Made by a program: the position numbers and the translations under genes. This document shows, one piece after another, positions 1-10,900 of a stretch of 64,000 nt of DNA. The stretch lies in NCBI RefSeq assembly GCF_963169125.1, contig NC_084794.1, positions 72,823,665 through 72,887,664 on the forward strand. Direction: 5' to 3'. Origin of the DNA: Humulus lupulus (taxonomy: Eukaryota > Streptophyta > Magnoliopsida > Rosales > Cannabaceae). Position 1 is the first letter of the stretch. The number at the start of each line of letters is the position of its first letter. A model generated the notes under the pieces. That model was not told the origin of the DNA. It ran no database searches and was given only the letters and a program-made list of their open reading frames with translations.

Positions 1-47
1 TAGCCACGCACAGGTTACATACATTCAGCTAGGAGCGGAATGATGAG

Positions 48-365
48 TTGCTTAATGCATCTCTCGACCTGATTGATGAGAAACGAGAGGATTCACAACT
101 ACAGCTCGCACACTACCAACAGAAAATCACTTGTTATTTTAATTCCAAGGTCAAAAGACGTAATTTTGGTTTGGGCGATCTAGTTCTCCGAAGGGTCTTC
201 TTGGCGAACAAGGACCCTAAAGACGACTCTTTAGGTCCGAACTGGGAAGGACCCTATCAGATCGTGGAAATTTTGTGTGAGGGAACTTTCAAGTTAGCTA
301 GGCTTAGTGAAGAAATAGTCCCACAGACCTGGAACACGATGCACTTAAAGAAGTATTATCAATAG
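48..365 (+). CDS. Integrase C-terminal region of T1 (partial)
   Basis: This is the end of the pol polyprotein of T1. The residues VKRRNFGLGDLVLRR, then PNWEGPYQIVE and a closing HLKKYYQ are the GPY/F-type C-terminal part of a Ty3/gypsy integrase, which binds DNA non-specifically and helps integrate the cDNA. It aligns with the last 100 or so residues of T2 pol (24611-24910), which ends in the same HLKKYYQ. An in-frame stop codon at 30-32 and loss of similarity just upstream suggest the reading frame was already broken, so the copy is probably dead. The natural stop is at 363-365. No promoter of its own is expected. Confidence 0.85.
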   Translation: MLNASLDLIDEKREDSQLQLAHYQQKITCYFNSKVKRRNFGLGDLVLRRVFLANKDPKDDSLGPNWEGPYQIVEILCEGTFKLARLSEEIVPQTWNTMHLKKYYQ

Positions 366-540
366 TATTACCAACCATCTATGTAAGGCTTAGTTATAAA
401 AGTCATTTAATTAAATAATGAGGGATTTTTATATAATGTTTCTTGTTCGTATGGTTTTAAATATTGTTCCCTTATAAGGTTATTCATAAATTAGTTTGTG
501 TATTAATATTTGTAAAAGCAACCAAGAAAGTCTTCACATT

Positions 541-561
541 CTGGTTACTTGGGGGGCATAT
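541..561 (+). promoter_or_regulatory. Internal polypurine-like motif after pol (T1)
   Basis: About 180 bp after the pol stop the sequence reads ACTTGGGGGGCATA. It is nearly identical to the true polypurine tract of this element before the 3' LTR (ACTTGGGGGGCAAA, 4857-4870). The same motif lies at the matching place in T2 (25055-25070). Its position suggests a second plus-strand priming site, or the relic of an older element end. This is inference. Confidence 0.5.
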
Positions 562-606
562 AACCCGAGATGAATTAGAGCAAGGTTGCCGATTTAAAAT
601 TTAAAA

Positions 607-884
607 TCCTGGATACAACCAGGTATAAAAATATCCTGGATATAACCAGGACGGAAACTTAGAAGCTTGGAAAATTGATTATCCGACGGCTTCTTAAGAT
701 CATGAAGTATCAATAAACCTAGCATGAACTAAGCTCAAATTACTTAAAACACTGGATACAACCAGGCCCAAAACATAGAAGTTAGTAAAAATAGAATATT
801 CGATGGCTTTCCCAAAAGCTCGAGATGTTAATAAACCTAACGCGAACTAAGTTTGAAATATTAAAAACCCCGGATATAACCGGG
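607..884 (+). repeat. Degenerate ~117-bp repeats with CCTGG/CCAGG palindromes (T1)
   Basis: Copies of TGGATAYAACCAGG occur at about 607, 633, 751 and 868. The last three are 117-118 bp apart. Each is a short imperfect palindrome (CCTGG...CCAGG, or CCCGG...CCGGG in the last copy). The sequence between copies keeps the words ACTTAGAAG, AATAAACCTA and GCGAACTAAGT. It is the worn counterpart of the six-unit array in T2 (25071-25772). Confidence 0.7.
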
Positions 885-1666
885 TCCAAGCCCTGACACA
901 GAACAGGTACGATATAAATCAACACATTTAATTTGGAAATAACCAAACTCAAAATATCTATCTCGATCTAATGATCGATTCCTAAAATCCCGAATGTGCA
1001 AGTATAAGAAAGCATAAACATGAGGGATAATCAAGGAAACGACAAATAGATTAAAAATTAGATATATGAGTTAAAATTCAAGTTGTCCCGAGGACAAAAA
1101 TCCTCGAATTGGCCCAAGGGCAATTGTTTACAAACACATAAAAATAAAAAAGGCTTCACCAAGCCCCTCCAAGGAGTTCTGAGGGCGTGACCTCTTCAAT
1201 CTCCTGCTCGCCCACAGTGGAAGCATCCTAGTCTTCGATTGCTCTTGCAAGATCCGGGCTTTGAATTTCTCGAGGTATGGATCCTACAGCTCGGGAGTCA
1301 TGAAAGAGAAGTTGCCATCCTGGTTTAGTGCCCAGCAATGGTACAACATGCCTTCCATGGAGGACAGTGAGGCCGCTTTCTCCTCCTTAACAACGACCTC
1401 AGCCTCTAGCTGCTTGGCTTTGGCCTCAGCAACCTCGAACTAAGAGCAGCCAAGGCAACCTTTGCGGCCTGCTCGCTTTCTTGAGACGATGCAAGGGCAG
1501 CCTTGGCATCGTGCTTGCCTTTTTGAGCAACTGCGAGGGCAGCTTTGGAAGTTTGCTCGCCTTCTTGAGCAGCGGTCAGGGTGGTCTTGGAAGCCTGGAG
1601 CTCAGTCTGGAGTTCATCATTCCTAGCCCTAGCCCGGGCTATACTGCGGTGCTGAGCCAGGGCCGA

Positions 1667-1744
1667 CTGCAAAATAAAGAGACAAGTTAGACACATACTT
1701 GGGCAAAATGAAAAGAGGAAATTCACTAAGGAACGATATCTTAC
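1667..1744 (-). other. Intron 3 of the T1 antisense gene
   Basis: On the minus strand the donor is ACG|GTAAG and the acceptor ATTTTGCAG|TCG; the intron is 78 bp. The same position and phase (phase 0) occur in T2 (26307-26374). The intron happens to be open in frame here, which makes an unspliced reading look continuous. Confidence 0.78.
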
Positions 1745-2223
1745 CGTGAGGGTCATCCCCAAGGCTGACTCTAGGACGTTCTCCGGGCTCCGCTCTTCTA
1801 TCGTCCTCAAATCCCTCGGGTTGGCTTTATATACGTGCTACACCATGTGGTTCGCCGTCTCGTAGAGAGTCCCTTGAAAAGTATCGGGGATCTTTTCTAG
1901 ATCCTGAGGATTAACTTGGATGCGCACAGTAGCGGTGGGGATAAAAGGAGCTGGGGGATCAGCTTGTATAACTTGATCCCGAGCAGGAGCAGGTGGAAAT
2001 CAAGGAAGAGGCGGAGGAAAAGGAATCCTTTTCTCCATCACGATGGAAGTCAGAGCTGCTGAGCTCGTACCTTTCCCCTTAGCAGGAAATTTAGAGGTGT
2101 TTCCTGCGGCAGGAGGCATTTTCTTTGTAAATCAGGGCTTCTTTATGGCAGGACCCGAGCTAGTTTTTCCCCCCTGGAATGCTGTGCGGAGGTCGGGAGC
2201 TCCTAATCGTTCCATCTCTTCGC

Positions 2224-2299
2224 CTGAAAAGAACAAGAAGGGAGTTAATACATAAGTAAAGTCATAAATTTACATGAAAGAAATAAATGAAAGTCCTAC
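2224..2299 (-). other. Intron 2 of the T1 antisense gene
   Basis: On the minus strand the donor is GGAGG|GTAGGAC and the acceptor is TTCTTTTCAG|GCGAAGAG; the intron is 76 bp. It sits after the first base of a glycine codon, exactly as in T2 (26827-26912). Confidence 0.8.
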
Positions 2300-3064
2300 C
2301 CTCCGGGTTGGGGGAGGAGTCTATTATCACGACCTCCGGCCTTGGGATTACTGGAGGAGATAAGGAGTCTAAGTCTACAATTTCTTAAATTATAGGAGGT
2401 TCGGGTTCAAGTTCTACCTCGGGGCTAGACTCATCTACATATTGCCTAAATCTAGGGGCAAAGGCACCCTGGAGCAAACAAGGTCACGAACTACGATTGG
2501 TCCCATACTCCTCAAAAATGGCTTACCTAAAGGATGAGGTGTTATCTACAACAACATTGCCCTTAGGGTAACCCATATCATGGCACAACACTAGATGGTC
2601 CACACACTAGAGCAGGGTTATGTTACGGTCTGGATTGCTAGGGTGGCGGTGGACGAGCTGGTTTGGGTTAAATTTGACTAGCCTAAAATCAGCGACAACC
2701 CTATCTAATTCTCTATAAGGGTATGGGTTACCTTGGTCGGAGGGGCCAACTGCTGCCCCTGATGCAGCTCGTTCTAGGTCAGGGCCCTGAGTTGCCTCGG
2801 GAGCTCGCCTTTTTTGCACAAGAGGCACTTCATCTTCTTCTTGTTCCTCCCCTTCAGCGGCCTCATAGTCTCCTTTTTAGGGAGGCAGGAGCTCGTGGAC
2901 TACCGGAAGGGTAGCCCGTGTCCTTCTTAAGGCCAAAGTCTGGCCTTCACCGATCAATTTGCACGTCATGAACTGGTGATAATCCTTATCGCGGGCTGGA
3001 GGCCCAGATAGTGTGTCATACTGACCCCCGAGGGTCATAGACTTCTTCGTCCTCGCGAATATGG

Positions 3065-3161
3065 CTGCATAAAAAAAAATAATAAACTTAATTAGTATAA
3101 ATACAAGGAGTATGTCTTTTAAAAAGAGAATGGTTTCGCGAGCTGAGAAAAGAAAGATTAT
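3065..3161 (-). other. Intron 1 of the T1 antisense gene, donor lost
   Basis: The acceptor is a textbook T-rich tract ending ATGCAG|CCATA. The donor reads CATCCTC|ATAATC, where T2 has CATCCTC|GTAAGT. Splicing at the old position would join FNHP to PIFARTKK in frame. The intron is 97 bp and its 5' splice site is dead in this copy. Confidence 0.75.
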
Positions 3162-4595
3162 GAGGATGGTTGAAGTTTCGATGCTCGTAGTTGCGGAACC
3201 CATTCGACATAAAGAATTGATCCTTGTAGTCGTTGGGGTGGCTGGGGAGCTCGATAATCGAGGCTGAGTTCGTGAATCTGGTGAGGTAGTAGAACCCGTC
3301 ACTTCGCCCTCTTTGCTCTGGGTTGGCCTTAAGGAAGAAGAAGTAGAGGATATCTGTCGGAGTGGGGACCTCCCACTGGTGTTTTAAAAAGAGGTATTTC
3401 AACCCCTTCAGAAGTCGGTATGAGTTTGGGGGGAGCTGAAACGGTGCCAACTTCACATAGTTGAGGAAGTTAGCAAAATATTGATCTAGGGGAAGGAAGG
3501 CCCTCGCCTTTAAGTGCTCGTCACTCCAAGTCGCGAAGTCATCCTGGAGGGGCGCACAACTCCGTTTCCCTTCGAACAGAGGTCGGGCAATGAGGACGTC
3601 GTACCCGACCTCTATATTGTGACTTAACATTATTTTATTGACCCTTCCTTGGGTCGTGATCTTGGAGACGATTTTCTCTGCCTCGAAGAACGCGTTAGGG
3701 TCACTCATGATCTCCTTCTCCACCACAGGGCCGAAATGAGGAAGAGGAGATTCAGAGGCGATCTCTTTTCCCTTGTTCGTTTGTTGAGCCTATGGGTCAG
3801 GTGCATTTTTCTTAGCTACACTCTTCTTGGGTACGCTCTTCTTAGATCGCCTAATGAACAAGAATGACGAGTCACTTAGTAGGCGACCTAAGATTTTGTA
3901 AAGGTAAAGACACGAAAGTACGGAGGAAAATGGTGTCTCTGATATACGAGCTGAGTTAGCCTCAACCCGTTGCGTGATGTCACGCGCTACCCTACGCTAC
4001 GCGCCTCAGTTTCCCCAACAAACCCTTGATGTTTAGGGATCTGTGTGTCAGAAAATCTGGCCACTAATGTCCTTGAGGGGCGGTTTAGAGAAAAACCACC
4101 CAAGAAATGTGTTCCCTAAGCAATCTGGTTTTTGAACCCTAACCTTTCATTTTCTATACCCCGAATGGGTATTTCCTAAAATTTACCCAGAAAATACCCA
4201 GTTTCGTGAATGTCATATTTTTAAGAGATATTCTAAACCTTTTTAATAAACCTAAAGTTGAAACCTATGTGCCAAAAAAATTGAAAAAACACCCTAATAT
4301 CAACTACGGCAAAGCATGGATGAGCTTGGTAAATGAAACACAGAAATCTGTAAAGAAAGAGTTTATTTGAAACGACAAGACTAACAGTATGTTCGTCGGT
4401 TGAAGAAGTATATTTCGCAAGGCCAGGAAGACGCACTCCTAAGTAATTGAACAACTGGATGTCGGAGAGATCTTGTAACGAAGAGTTTTCGGGGTTTCTT
4501 TTCTCTGAGAAAGAAGAAGGTTTGAAAAGCATAAAAGAGAGAAGATAGAGAAAGTTTTCGAATAAAAGGTGATGAATTGTGATAATTGTTTATCC

Positions 4596-4603
4596 TATTT
4601 ATA
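4596..4603 (-). promoter_or_regulatory. TATA box for the T1 antisense gene
   Basis: On the minus strand the sequence reads TTTACGTATAAATAGG, a good plant TATA box preceded by a TACGTA core. It lies about 750 bp upstream of the start of exon 1. T2 has CTTACGTATATATAAGG in the matching place. Confidence 0.6.
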
Positions 4604-4854
4604 CGTAAACGACATAAATCAATGTGAGCCATCTGATTTAGTTAGTACAAGATCCGAGGGCTGTGTTTCAAAGGACAAAACGGCGACAAAAAGTTGACAA
4701 GACCATTATTGCAGTCCTCGAAACTCGAACAGACGCCAATGGTAGTGTTCCACGTTTCCAGTACTTGAGTAGTGGACAAGTATGGGAAATTGCAATAGAA
4801 GTCTAAATGGCCCTACTGTGTAGATCAGAAGATGACGTCGTAAACCACGAGCAG

Positions 4855-4870
4855 GGACTTGGGGGGCAAA
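4855..4870 (+). promoter_or_regulatory. 3' polypurine tract of T1
   Basis: The purine-rich run GGGACTTGGGGGGCAAA ends directly at the TGT of the LTR, where plus-strand DNA synthesis is primed. Confidence 0.75.
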
Positions 4871-5558
4871 TGTGTATCCTAATTTAAGCACGAGTCTTTT
4901 ACTCGGATCGTGTACAGCTTGCAGGTAACTGCATGGAAGGAATAGCCTATAAGTTCAGGTATCCTCCACGTTGATAGCACGATTCTCATGATGATTGCAC
5001 GAGTTAGGGATGCATAAATTGAAAAGCGCAAGCTTGTAATATTTATAAGGAACGACCTCCATGATACAAGCTCGACAGTGTATCGAGCTCGTGGTAACTT
5101 GGAGATATGGCGTGTCCACGGATCCCCGAAGACTCGGATACTTTATACGATCATTTATGGCCAGCCTGTGATAGTTAATGTCCCAGATATCAGGAGATTA
5201 TTTATTTCATGATCAGATCATATCTTAGTATAAATGAGAACATTTCATAATAAATGTAATATATATGCAAATCCGTGATTGACTCACGCGGTTACCCAAA
5301 CCTGTCCAAGGAATTTCTCTATAAATGTTGAGAATATTGGACAGGAAAGGGACTATTATTTTGAAATACCGAGACTCTGACAAAATAGAGAAAAAAACAG
5401 TAATAATATAGACTTGTGGACTAGGTGGATTTTAACCACTGAACCACGTAAAAAGACCAGTGTTCTTGAGAGTAATTTTCTTACTTCGGTTTACCATCAA
5501 GAACTAATTCAACCTTGTTATTTTCTTGATATGTTGTTGGCGAAAAACCGCGTCAATA
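4871..5558 (+). repeat. 3' LTR of T1 (688 bp)
   Basis: The LTR starts TGTGTATCC directly after the polypurine tract and ends CGTCAATA, probably a mutated CAACA. It has a TATA box (TATAAAT, 5320-5326). After this comes a block at 5411-5455 (GACTTGTGGACTAGG, then TTTTAACCACTGAACCACGT) that is shared with the T2 and T3 LTRs. The tail TTGGCGAAAAACCGCGTCAA is also shared. The partner LTR is outside the window. Confidence 0.8.
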
Positions 5559-5659
5559 GTTTCTTTATACCATCTTTTACTCAAAAAGAATACTTAGTCT
5601 CATAAAAATAATGTTACTTGATTAATTATATTACAAATAAAAAATGCATTATTTTAATT
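5559..5659. other. Short unassigned AT-rich interval
   Basis: This interval lies between the T1 LTR and the LINE target duplication. No coding potential or repeat is seen. Confidence 0.4.
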
Positions 5660-5676
5660 AAAATATTTCATTTTTT
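5660..5676. repeat. LINE target-site duplication, left copy
   Basis: AAAATATTTCATTTTTT here is repeated exactly at 6529-6545 on the other side of the LINE. Confidence 0.9.
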
Positions 5677-6528
5677 TTATCAAGAAGGAAAAAACTTCAT
5701 TGAACAAACAAACCATTACAGCCAAGGGCAAGCCACCCAACCAGCAAAACACAGGACATGGCTACAAACAACCCCAAAACTCACACTAGTTACATTGAAG
5801 TTTCCTTATAAAGAGCTTATGTTGAGGTAATAACTTCCTGTTATGAACAATATATAACCTATACTTAACTAAGGTAATAACATCCTTTGCTATACAACTA
5901 GCTGTCAAAGAACAACCATAAAAAATGCACCGATTTATATTCCTCCAAATGTTATAAATCACTGCAGCTAACACCATATTCAGAATAGAATCCACAATGC
6001 CACTCTGCCCAACGTTGAGCTGAACTACCCAATCATTATAGTTACTAGACCAAGCTTGAAACCCAAGCCAAGTAAAAATGAGAGACAGAATCCTCTTAGA
6101 ATGGCAGCACTCAAAAAAGAGATGGTTGTGACTTTCCATATGGTCTTCACAAACTGGACAAGATAAGCTATTCAACTGAATGTTGAACCTAGCTAAATTG
6201 TCTCTAGTCAGGAGGTAAGAATTGACCACCTGCCAAAGCAAGAACCTGTGCTTAGGAAGGATTGTCCTACACCAAACTGCATTCTTATACTCCACAAGCT
6301 GCTGGTTTATTGTACTGTTATATAACTTGGAAGGCTTGAACTTCCCTGAAATGCCAACAGCAAGCACCTCTCTCTTGCTGAACTTACTCCTTAAATGGCA
6401 AAGTTTCCGCCAATAGCAATTGCTATCCTGTTTCAAAACATAATTCCAAAAATTAACTCCCTTTAGATATACATTCTTGATCCATTTGACCCAAAGAAGG
6501 TCCTGTTTTTCAGAAACAGCCCACACAT
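5677..6528 (-). mobile_element. 5'-truncated LINE insertion
   Basis: An 850-bp minus-strand LINE fragment is framed by a perfect 17-bp duplication. Its 3' end, at the low coordinate, runs into a short A-tail (seen as T's at 5671-5678). Only the C-terminal part of ORF2 is present. This is the usual dead-on-arrival product of target-primed reverse transcription. Confidence 0.88.
5786..6528 (-). pseudogene. LINE ORF2 C-terminus (zf-RVT zinc-binding region)
   Basis: An open reading frame on the minus strand continues past the 5' truncation point into flanking DNA (to 6571) and stops at 5786. The residues AVWCRTILPKHRFLLWQVVN, then LSCPVCEDHMESHNHLFFEC, and later YNIWRNINR are the signature of the reverse-transcriptase zinc-binding domain (zf-RVT) at the end of plant L1-type ORF2 proteins. 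The polymerase and endonuclease domains are missing because of the 5' truncation, so the piece has no activity. The frame has no internal stop, which suggests a fairly recent insertion. Confidence 0.88.
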
Positions 6529-6545
6529 AAAATATTTCATTTTTT
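6529..6545. repeat. LINE target-site duplication, right copy
   Basis: This is an exact 17-bp copy of 5660-5676. Confidence 0.9.
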
Positions 6546-6628
6546 AAAGTATAGAAAATTACACTTTTCATGTATATAGTCTAGGGTTTAATCTATATGA
6601 GCATATACTTTTTATATTGTATTTAAAA

Positions 6629-6992
6629 GGGTTTATACTTTTTTAGACCTGTGTTTTGACTCATTACCTATTTGGACCTTGTGTTTTGACAAATTATTTT
6701 TTGAACCCTGTGTTTTGTAAAATGATTCAAATAGGCCCCTAAACTTGATTTTGATGAACAAAAAATTGAGTATAACAACACAGTTCTTGGACAGAATGAC
6801 TGTATTTTTGTTCTGAGTTGTTAGTTTGATGAATTATTTGTGATTTTAGTGAAAAAAACTTTGATCAAAATTGGGTTTAGGGGTCTATTTGAACTATATT
6901 AGAAAACACAGGGTCTAAACAGGTAATGAGACAAAATACAGAGACTAAACAAGTAATAAGGCAAAACATAGGGTCTAAAAAAGTATAAACCC
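6629..6992. mobile_element. Mutator-like MITE with long terminal inverted repeats
   Basis: The element starts GGGTTTATACTTTTTTAGAC and its other end is the reverse complement of the same sequence. The inverted repeats run about 130 bp on each side with scattered mismatches. It is flanked on both sides by the 9-bp duplication TATTTAAAA (6620-6628 and 6993-7001), the length made by Mutator-type transposases. Inside each arm a ~30-bp motif (ACCCTGTGTTTTG followed by ATTACCTGTTT) is repeated about three times. There is no coding capacity, so it must have been mobilised in trans. Confidence 0.88.
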
Positions 6993-7001
6993 TATTTAAA
7001 A

Positions 7002-7923
7002 ATACATTTTCTTTCAATAAAATAAAAATTCCAGCAAGCACTTTTATTTTTGTTTAAAATCACATAATTGAACAAATCGCAATTTCTTTCACAAAATTAA
7101 ATAAAAAAACTGCTTGTGTTTAATTAGTTAAAAGTCTCATTAAAATGAAATAAAAATGATCTCTTGTTTACATAGTTTCTAAAATATTATTTTGGGCATA
7201 ACTTGTGTATTTTTAAAATCATTGATTGATCATCACCATCAAAATAAGAAAAATTACAACAAGCATAATTACTTAAAAAAAACACACTTTTGATTATCAC
7301 CTGACATGTTTAAATTATCACCTGGCATGTTTCTACCATTCAAGTATTCCAAGAAGTAAAATTATTCAAGCATCAAGAATCTAAATCTTCTATATATACA
7401 AAACTCAATTAATTTTTTTTTAAGAACTTTATACCAATATCAAATCTTCAAAACCACCTAGCATATTTCTATAGCTTCTATGCATTCAAAAATCCAATTA
7501 GCATGCACCAATAATTTAGACCATTTTCAAGACATAAACTCAAACAAAAAGCTTTAACCAAATGTACCATTAAAAATAAAATACAACAAGCCATGCTTAA
7601 AGAACCTTAGGCCTAAAACAAGGCTTGACTGAACCTATAATACATCAACAAGAAAATAAAAAAAATATTCCACCAACTAGATATGCTCAAGACCCAAAAA
7701 TTAATCTTTCAAATATGATCATAATTCTCACAAGGGTTTTGAAACCCTAAAAGATACAACCTCAAACTCTATTTTATTATGTTTCTAATATCAAGATGAA
7801 TTCAATAACAATAACCAACCTCTAGACTAAAACAACAACTCTTCAAAGCTAAAGATGTAAACATGACATTTCTTGCCAAACATCCACCAACATTTCAAAA
7901 TCACAAACAAGGACCAAAACATC
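7002..7923. other. AT-rich non-coding interval
   Basis: This is simple AT-rich sequence between the MITE and the G1 5' LTR. No gene, RNA or clear repeat family is recognised. A partial local repeat (ATTATCACCTGRCATGTTT, twice near 7295-7330) is the only structure noticed. Confidence 0.45.
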
Positions 7924-10900
7924 TGTAATATCCATTTTCCCAGAAGGGTAGTTTCGTAATTTTGCCACTTAGGGTATTTTGTCATTTTACATATTTATGG
8001 GTTTAGATATGTATGAATTCCAATGATAATAAAGATTCTTCATTTCTTAAGTTTGAGAATTTGGAATGATATTTAAATCTCGGCATGTGCATAATGCCTA
8101 AAAAATAATTAATTATGTGGGTTAATTTAATTATTTATTTATGTTGTGAATGTTATTATTATTATCAACATAATAATATTAATAACATGATATGAATTTA
8201 TTTTATTTTATTATGATTAAATAATGGTAATTGCATGTAATTATGAAATGACCATATTGTCCTTATGTTTGAATTTAGTTGAGGGGAATTTAGATGAAAT
8301 TTTAATATGAATTAAAATGCAAATAACTGATTAAATTTGAAATTTAAATTAGTTCTAATAAGATCACCATTTCTTTTATTTAATTTAAAAAGAAATAAAA
8401 GAAATCCCTTAACCATAGGCCTACAATCGGTCAACAACAACCAAGTGGTTAAGCCTTTGTTTCTTTTTGTTTATGCACGAGTTAGAGGGCCTCTCAATAG
8501 TTCAAAATCGTGGAAAGAGAGAGAGAAGCGTAGAGTCGTTCTTGAATTTTCTAGAGAGAGAGAGAGAGATTTCAAGTTTGAGAGCTCGAGGAAATTTCTG
8601 GGTGGTTTTGAGTGTTGGAAATATCTTTCCTATGATCTGAGAAACATTTTTGACATCACAATAGGGGCTAGAAAGTTCGTTTTAAAAAATCACTATTTTT
8701 TACCATTAAAGTGGGTGTAATTGAATAATTTCGAATCTAAGGGAACATGAGAGGTTCCGGGTTTGTTTGAAGAGTTTAGAAAGCTTAGAGGGACCCTAAT
8801 AAGTGTTTTGGACGTGAAGAAATGGATCAAGAAGCTCTAAAACAAAATTTTGCATTTTGACCACTATTTTGGCGGTACACCGGCGACGGGGAAGACAACC
8901 ACACTCCGGCCATCATGGGTCGATTTTCTTGATCTTTAAGAGTTGTTTGAGGTGCTGATATCTTTTGGAACAACTTCCAAATGATTTGGAGTGTAAAAAA
9001 AACAAAGCGGAAAGAGGAGTTGGAATCTTGCCGGCGACGGAGAAGAAGAAGATTCTAGCAAGGCTCCAACAAACCCAATCTGGGTGTTTCTGGAGGTGTT
9101 TTTTTTTTCAATTTTAAAAATTAGTACATTGATTTTAGAGCATTTTCCAACTTGTTTGGTATTTTTCTGATTTTTCTTTGAATTACTATGGTTTATTGAA
9201 TTTTAAATAGATATTAATTATGAAAAATATTTTTATTGTTCAGAAAAATATGCGTTGATGTTTGAATGATCTTTGTATGATTTAGAATGGGTTGGTATAT
9301 TTAGATTTAAGTTTTGATCATGTTTGATAATTTTCTTCAATTATTTGCTTTTAAATATGTGATTTAAGGAAATAAATGTGGAAAAATTATTTATATATTC
9401 TAAAAATTTTGGGAATTTTTGAATATTTTTTAAAATGATATTCTAATGCTCTTTGTAATTCATTTAAAATTTGTATCATTTATGTAATTTCCTTGATTTA
9501 TTTGTCTTATTCTAAATTTTAATTATGAAAAATATTAATGCTACTGTTTTGAACCCTAAGTAAATTTGTGTATGTTACTGTAGGGTGTAGAAACTGGTCT
9601 GGATAGTTATATTTTATTTATAATCAATTATGTATTTTTCTTGAATCAATTAGTTTTTCTATTAAATTAATTAAGAAAAATAGTTATTTTGTCCAAAAAA
9701 TTCTAAAATAATTTTTGTAAGTTTGTTTTGGCTTTTTGAACAGTTCTGTAAGAATTGTTTGAATTTTGGACTGGCTGTATATTTATTTTGAATTACTTGG
9801 ACTTTATTTGGGAAATTGAGGAAAAATAATTTATATACGTTAAAACTTATTTTTCTGGTCTTATATGAGCCTTTGCTGATTATTTAGGGTTTTGGAAAGT
9901 TGGTTGTTAAATTTTGTTGTCATATGATAATCTTTAGAAATTATTGAGTCTTTTATGTAATTATGATATTAAAGAGCATTTTGGTAATTTTTCACGTAAA
10001 AAGTATTTATATGAATTCATGCCATACGTTAGAAACATTCTTGTGTGTGCATGTGACATGATGGTTTGGACCTTTGTGAAAAATGATTTTAAATTACGTG
10101 TCATGCACGTTAAAATTGCATAGTTAAATTATTTCGATAATTAGAGTTTTGAAATAAAACCCTAACGCCTATTTTTTAATTTTTTTCCTAAATTTTCGCT
10201 GTGTAATTGGACGTCTAGGAGCTAGCAGTCGTTGAGGTGACACAACAAGTGGTTTGGGACTTGTCAGCGGATAACACACTGCTTAAGGTAAGAAGAGTGG
10301 ACATCTGCGCACAGAGTGTACGTTATGCGTACAACCTTGTTTTCTTATTTGTTTGATTATGTAATTATATTTGTGACCTGAATTATTTTATTAGATTGAC
10401 TAGCATGAGGATAGTCCTAGGGATTTTAGTTAGTAGACATGCTTAGATGATAGAGTAGGCTTGCAACTAGATTCTAGTTGCCTGTGTGAGTATATCACAT
10501 CTAGGAATTATCTTGGGTGTGTATAACTCAGGATAATAGGATTGCACCACGGAACTGTCGAGTGTGAGTAAAGCCCAGGCTAGACTAGGTGCCACTGTGG
10601 GAATGCCGAGTGAGAGTACAACGCAGGCAAGGCAGATTACATTTCATGTCCGAGCAACATGACTTTTTAGTGTTATGTGTGTGAGTATAACACACATTAT
10701 GTTTGTGTGATATGGTGTTTATATATCGCACGATGGGTACTATGTATCTGATGTTCAGTTATTTTTAGTTGAAAGTTTATGTTTTCTAGTTTGGGGAGTT
10801 ATGTTCTACATAGCTCTTCTTGCTAGACGTTAGCTCATAGATACTCTGTTTGCAGGTAAAGGCAAAGCGAAGTAGTGAGTGATGCGGGCTTGAGGCGTGG

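Larger units (their letters stand above)
1156..3850 (-). pseudogene. Antisense multi-exon gene of T1 (Transposase_28-like protein)
   Basis: Read on the minus strand, four exons can be followed: about 3850-3162, 3064-2300, 2223-1745 and 1666-1156. Exon 1 holds NYVKLAPFQLPPNSYRLL and a block rich in aromatic residues, typical of the 'putative gypsy type transposon' domain (Transposase_28) seen in plant retrotransposon-linked proteins. Exon 2 is acidic in its middle and end. Exon 4 is an Ala/Gln/Glu-rich probable coiled coil followed by MLYHCWALNQDGNFSF. All exons match the T2 gene (25893-28412) in order and phase. The start codon is lost, several stops and a frameshift near 1440 are present, and the intron 1 donor is mutated. 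The function is unknown. The gene lies wholly between pol and the 3' LTR, opposite to pol. Confidence 0.8.
1..5558 (+). mobile_element. Tat-lineage Ty3/gypsy retrotransposon T1, 3' part
   Basis: The window opens inside this element. In order it shows the integrase C-terminus, an internal purine motif, short CCTGG...CCAGG repeats, a multi-exon gene on the opposite strand, a polypurine tract and a 3' LTR. The order matches the complete element T2 (17774-30202) feature by feature, and the integrase tails are clearly homologous, so T1 and T2 are related but diverged families. The 5' LTR and most of gag-pol lie outside the window, so the target duplication cannot be checked; the 3' flank begins GTTTC at 5559. 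An additional gene between pol and the 3' LTR is a known trait of the Tat clade. Confidence 0.88.

Noticed and set aside
607..884. CRISPR-like repeat array
   Set aside because: The spacing (~117 bp) and the related sequence between copies are those of a degenerate tandem repeat, and the context is a plant retrotransposon.
1406..1810. Continuous 134-codon antisense ORF
   Set aside because: It runs through the intron between 1667 and 1744. Comparison with T2 shows the middle part is intron sequence that is open only by chance.
8337..8720. 127-codon open frame
   Set aside because: It lies inside the G1 5' LTR, has no recognisable motif, and covers a GA-rich simple stretch. Treated as chance.
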